A stretch of DNA of 7,773 bases from contig JASEHN010000125.1 in NCBI GenBank assembly GCA_030018715.1, positions 1 through 7,773 of the forward strand, in the 5' to 3' direction. The stretch is from Thermodesulfobacteriota bacterium (lineage in GTDB: Bacteria > Desulfobacterota > SM23-61). Within the stretch, counting starts at the first letter, position 1, and every line of letters begins with the position of its first letter. Of the stretch, positions 6,587-7,773 are shown in pieces. The translations under genes were made by a program, and so were the position numbers. Under the pieces are notes generated by a model, which saw only the letters and a program-made list of their open reading frames with translations, had not been told where the DNA came from and ran no database searches.

Positions 6587-6877
6587 ATGGGAATTGGTGA
6601 AGTCTTGAAAGAAAAGCGCGGAGAGATTCTGCGCATTGCGGCCAAACATGGGGCTCGGAATGTGCGTATTTTCGGTTCGATTGTCCGTGGCGAGGCCGGA
6701 CCGGATAGTGATGTGGATTTTCTGGTGGACGTGGAGCCCGTTCATACACCATGGTTCCCTGCCGGGCTCAAACTGGATTTAGAAGAATTACTGGGCCAAA
6801 AGGTGGATGTTGTGACGGAAGATTCTATCTACTGGCTCCTCCGTCGCCGCATCCTGAAAGAGGCGAGGCCCCTATGA
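6587..6877 (+). CDS. mntA: MNT-domain nucleotidyltransferase, MntA-type antitoxin
   Basis: A 96-residue minimal nucleotidyltransferase. The signature GSIVRGEAGPDSDVDFLVD (30-48) has the GS pair at 30-31 and two metal-binding aspartates, Asp42 and Asp44; a third acidic residue is probably Asp74 in KVDVV. In characterised type VII systems this enzyme uses ATP to adenylylate a tyrosine on the partner HEPN toxin and so silences it. The start at 6587 has AAGG at 6577-6580, six bases upstream; a TTG at 6572 would add five residues and is less likely. Its stop overlaps the start of the HEPN gene (ATGA, 6874-6877), showing translational coupling. All catalytic residues are present, so it looks active. 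Confidence 0.9.
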   Translation: MGIGEVLKEKRGEILRIAAKHGARNVRIFGSIVRGEAGPDSDVDFLVDVEPVHTPWFPAGLKLDLEELLGQKVDVVTEDSIYWLLRRRILKEARPL

Positions 6878-7257
6878 AAGACTATCGTGTTTATCTTGCC
6901 CAAATTCTCGAACGTATTGAACGTATAGAAGAATTTACCAAAACGGCGAAAGAAGCCTTTTTTGCCGACAAACTAATCCAGGATGCGGTCTTAAGGAATT
7001 TTGAGGTCATAGGGGAGGCATCGAAACGGTTACCACCTGAAATTCGGACTCGATATTCCCAAATTCCCTGGCGCAGCATAGCTGCTTTCCGTGATGTTTT
7101 GATCCATTCGTATGATCGTGTTGATTTAAAGGAGGTTTGGAGGATTATTGAAAATGAAATACCCCTTCTGAAACAAGCCATAAAATTCATCCTGCCGCCT
7201 TTGGATCAATTGGAGAGAGAAATTGCCGGCGAGGATGAGCGCGAAGAAAAACCTTGA
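6874..7257 (+). CDS. hepT: HEPN-domain (DUF86/HepT) toxin ribonuclease
   Basis: The 127-residue helical protein carries the HEPN ribonuclease motif RDVLIHSY (73-80), the R-x4-H-x-Y form, with Arg73 and His78 as the predicted catalytic pair and Tyr80 as the expected site of adenylylation by MntA. DAVLRNFEVIGEASKRLP (37-54) is the usual conserved helix of this family. The C-terminal tail is highly charged (EREIAGEDEREEKP). Known relatives cleave RNA and block growth when freed from the antitoxin. The gene starts in the ATGA overlap with mntA. Upstream in-frame codons back to 6751 lie within mntA and do not belong to it. The sequence is more AT-rich than the ThDP gene, consistent with mobile origin. 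The motif is complete, so it appears functional. Confidence 0.92.
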   Translation: MKDYRVYLAQILERIERIEEFTKTAKEAFFADKLIQDAVLRNFEVIGEASKRLPPEIRTRYSQIPWRSIAAFRDVLIHSYDRVDLKEVWRIIENEIPLLKQAIKFILPPLDQLEREIAGEDEREEKP

Positions 7258-7298
7258 GCAGGGTTGAACAAGAATTGAAGAAAGGAATTATCTGAAGG

Positions 7299-7478
7299 AC
7301 GCCAAAACTTTCACTTGCTAAGCTTGAACGCCACCCCTACGCCGCGGCCGAAATTCTGCGCGGCAAGATTAACGCCGCTGATTACAAAGACTTCATCTTC
7401 GGCCTGTTATTTCTGAAGCGCTGCTCCGATATCTTTGATGCCGAGCGGGAAAAGATTATTGGCCGGAAAATTGAGGGG
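7299..7478 (+). pseudogene. hsdM: N-terminal remnant of type I restriction DNA methyltransferase subunit (hsdM)
   Basis: In the frame beginning at 7299 the translation reads (T)PKLSLAKLERHPYAAAEI, then LRGKINAADYKDFIFGLLFL, KRCSDIFDAEREKI. This is the typical start of HsdM-type N6-adenine methyltransferases (N-terminal helical domain with LRGK..AADYK and GLLFLKRCSD). The usual ATG position holds ACG (7299-7301), and no ATG, GTG or TTG lies between the in-frame stop at 7293 and this point. Recognisable similarity ends near 7478, after about 60 codons; the catalytic NPPF/Y region is absent. The frame stays open to a TGA at 7674-7676, but the extension is not like HsdM. Neither a specificity (hsdS) nor a nuclease (hsdR) gene is visible. 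It begins 42 bases after the HEPN stop, so it probably once belonged to the same operon. Confidence 0.72.
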
Positions 7479-7641
7479 GGATGGTTCGGCAAATTTCTTC
7501 CCCAAAAATGTAAAGGGCCAGAACTCAGGCCAAAAGACTATATCAGCATCCGTATTGACTCAATTATAACTGGTCGAACTCCTCACACGTATTTCTTCCT
7601 GTACTCCACAAACAGACATTTTGGCGAAGAGTGCTTGATTT
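7479..7641. other. Unassigned sequence after the hsdM break
   Basis: I see no supported gene here. The plus-strand reading continuous with hsdM (WFGKFLPQKCKGPELRP...) has no family I recognise, and the minus-strand frames contain stops. An imperfect palindrome, GGCCAGAACTCAGGCC, lies near 7519-7534. The stretch is probably decayed DNA or the inside of a recombination junction. Confidence 0.4.
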
Positions 7642-7773
7642 CTATCGGTAAACCTCAATGGTCTTATTGTTCTTGACAAACAACTTCTGTTTTAATACAT
7701 TCAACTCATCCCAAAGCAAGTTCTTAGTGCGCCAGGCAAAGCCTGGAGAATCCAGTTGGTTGCAAAGCCAGCC
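7642..7773 (-). CDS. Possible C-terminal tail of an unidentified protein (partial, runs off right edge)
   Basis: The minus-strand frame entering at 7773 stays open for 43 codons and ends with TAG at 7642-7644. The last 28 residues (TKNLLWDELNVLKQKLFVKN, then NKTIEVYR) look protein-like, with an amphipathic helix and a charged end. The first 15 codons overlap a sequence that folds as RNA on the plus strand, so either this gene continues beyond the window or it was interrupted at 7727. I do not recognise a family, and the length is short enough for chance. Confidence 0.25.
   Translation of the reverse strand, partial: GWLCNQLDSPGFAWRTKNLLWDELNVLKQKLFVKNNKTIEVYR
7727..7773 (+). ncRNA. Possible 5' end of a group II intron (partial)
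   Basis: The sequence begins GTGCGCC, the conserved 5' boundary type of bacterial group II introns. A perfect 6-bp stem CCAGGC/GCCTGG (7732-7746, loop AAA) follows, then GAATCC, then a second hairpin TTGGTT-GCAA-AGCCAG (about 7756-7771) closed by a GNRA tetraloop. This order resembles the start of domain I. Only 47 bases are visible and no reverse transcriptase is in the window, so the call is tentative. Confidence 0.35.

Noticed and set aside
6279..6752. Minus-strand open frame of 157 codons opposite the HTH and MNT genes
   Set aside because: It is antisense to two genes with clear motifs, has no ribosome site, and its translation (Pro/His/Ser/Arg-rich) resembles no protein family.
7519..7534. 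GGCCAGAACTCAGGCC as an operator or recombination site
   Set aside because: The symmetry is imperfect in the middle and there is no adjacent promoter or gene start to give it a role.

Overview
The window looks like a chromosomal segment from an anaerobic Desulfobacterota-type (former Deltaproteobacteria) genome. This is inference only. It rests on moderate-to-high GC, strong GGAGG-type ribosome sites, an AtoE short-chain fatty acid transporter, a benzoylformate-decarboxylase-like ThDP enzyme, and a paired-hairpin intergenic repeat of a style I associate with that group. No rRNA, tRNA or CRISPR array is visible.

Left block (1-3527, minus strand). Three genes read leftward. The first is a cyanophycinase/dipeptidase-E-like (S51) protein with a cysteinyl-tRNA-synthetase-like C-terminal domain fused to it. 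The second is a nucleoside phosphorylase. The third is atoE, which runs off the left edge and so has no stop codon inside the window. A 145-bp element with 25-bp terminal inverted repeats and two internal hairpins separates the phosphorylase from atoE.

Middle block (3528-6221, plus strand). A divergent intergenic region carries a perfect 8-bp inverted repeat close to the start of a 557-residue ThDP-dependent enzyme of the benzoylformate decarboxylase/acetolactate synthase family. A lone CheR-type methyltransferase follows almost immediately, with no other chemotaxis gene in view.

Right block (6222-7773). This is a defence-type cassette: an extended -10 promoter, a small XRE-type helix-turn-helix protein, then a MntA-HepT (MNT-HEPN, type VII) toxin-antitoxin pair overlapping by ATGA. 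Right after it lies the N-terminal stub of a type I restriction DNA methyltransferase (hsdM), which lacks a normal start codon and breaks off after roughly 60 codons. The last 300 bases are decayed or unassigned. They hold a possible C-terminal tail of a minus-strand gene and, at the extreme right edge, a folded sequence that may be the 5' end of a group II intron.

The metabolic genes do not form one obvious pathway. AtoE imports short-chain acids and the ThDP enzyme acts on 2-oxoacids, so a carboxylic-acid theme is possible but unproven. The right block is best read as an accessory defence island in which the restriction module has decayed while the toxin-antitoxin pair stays intact.
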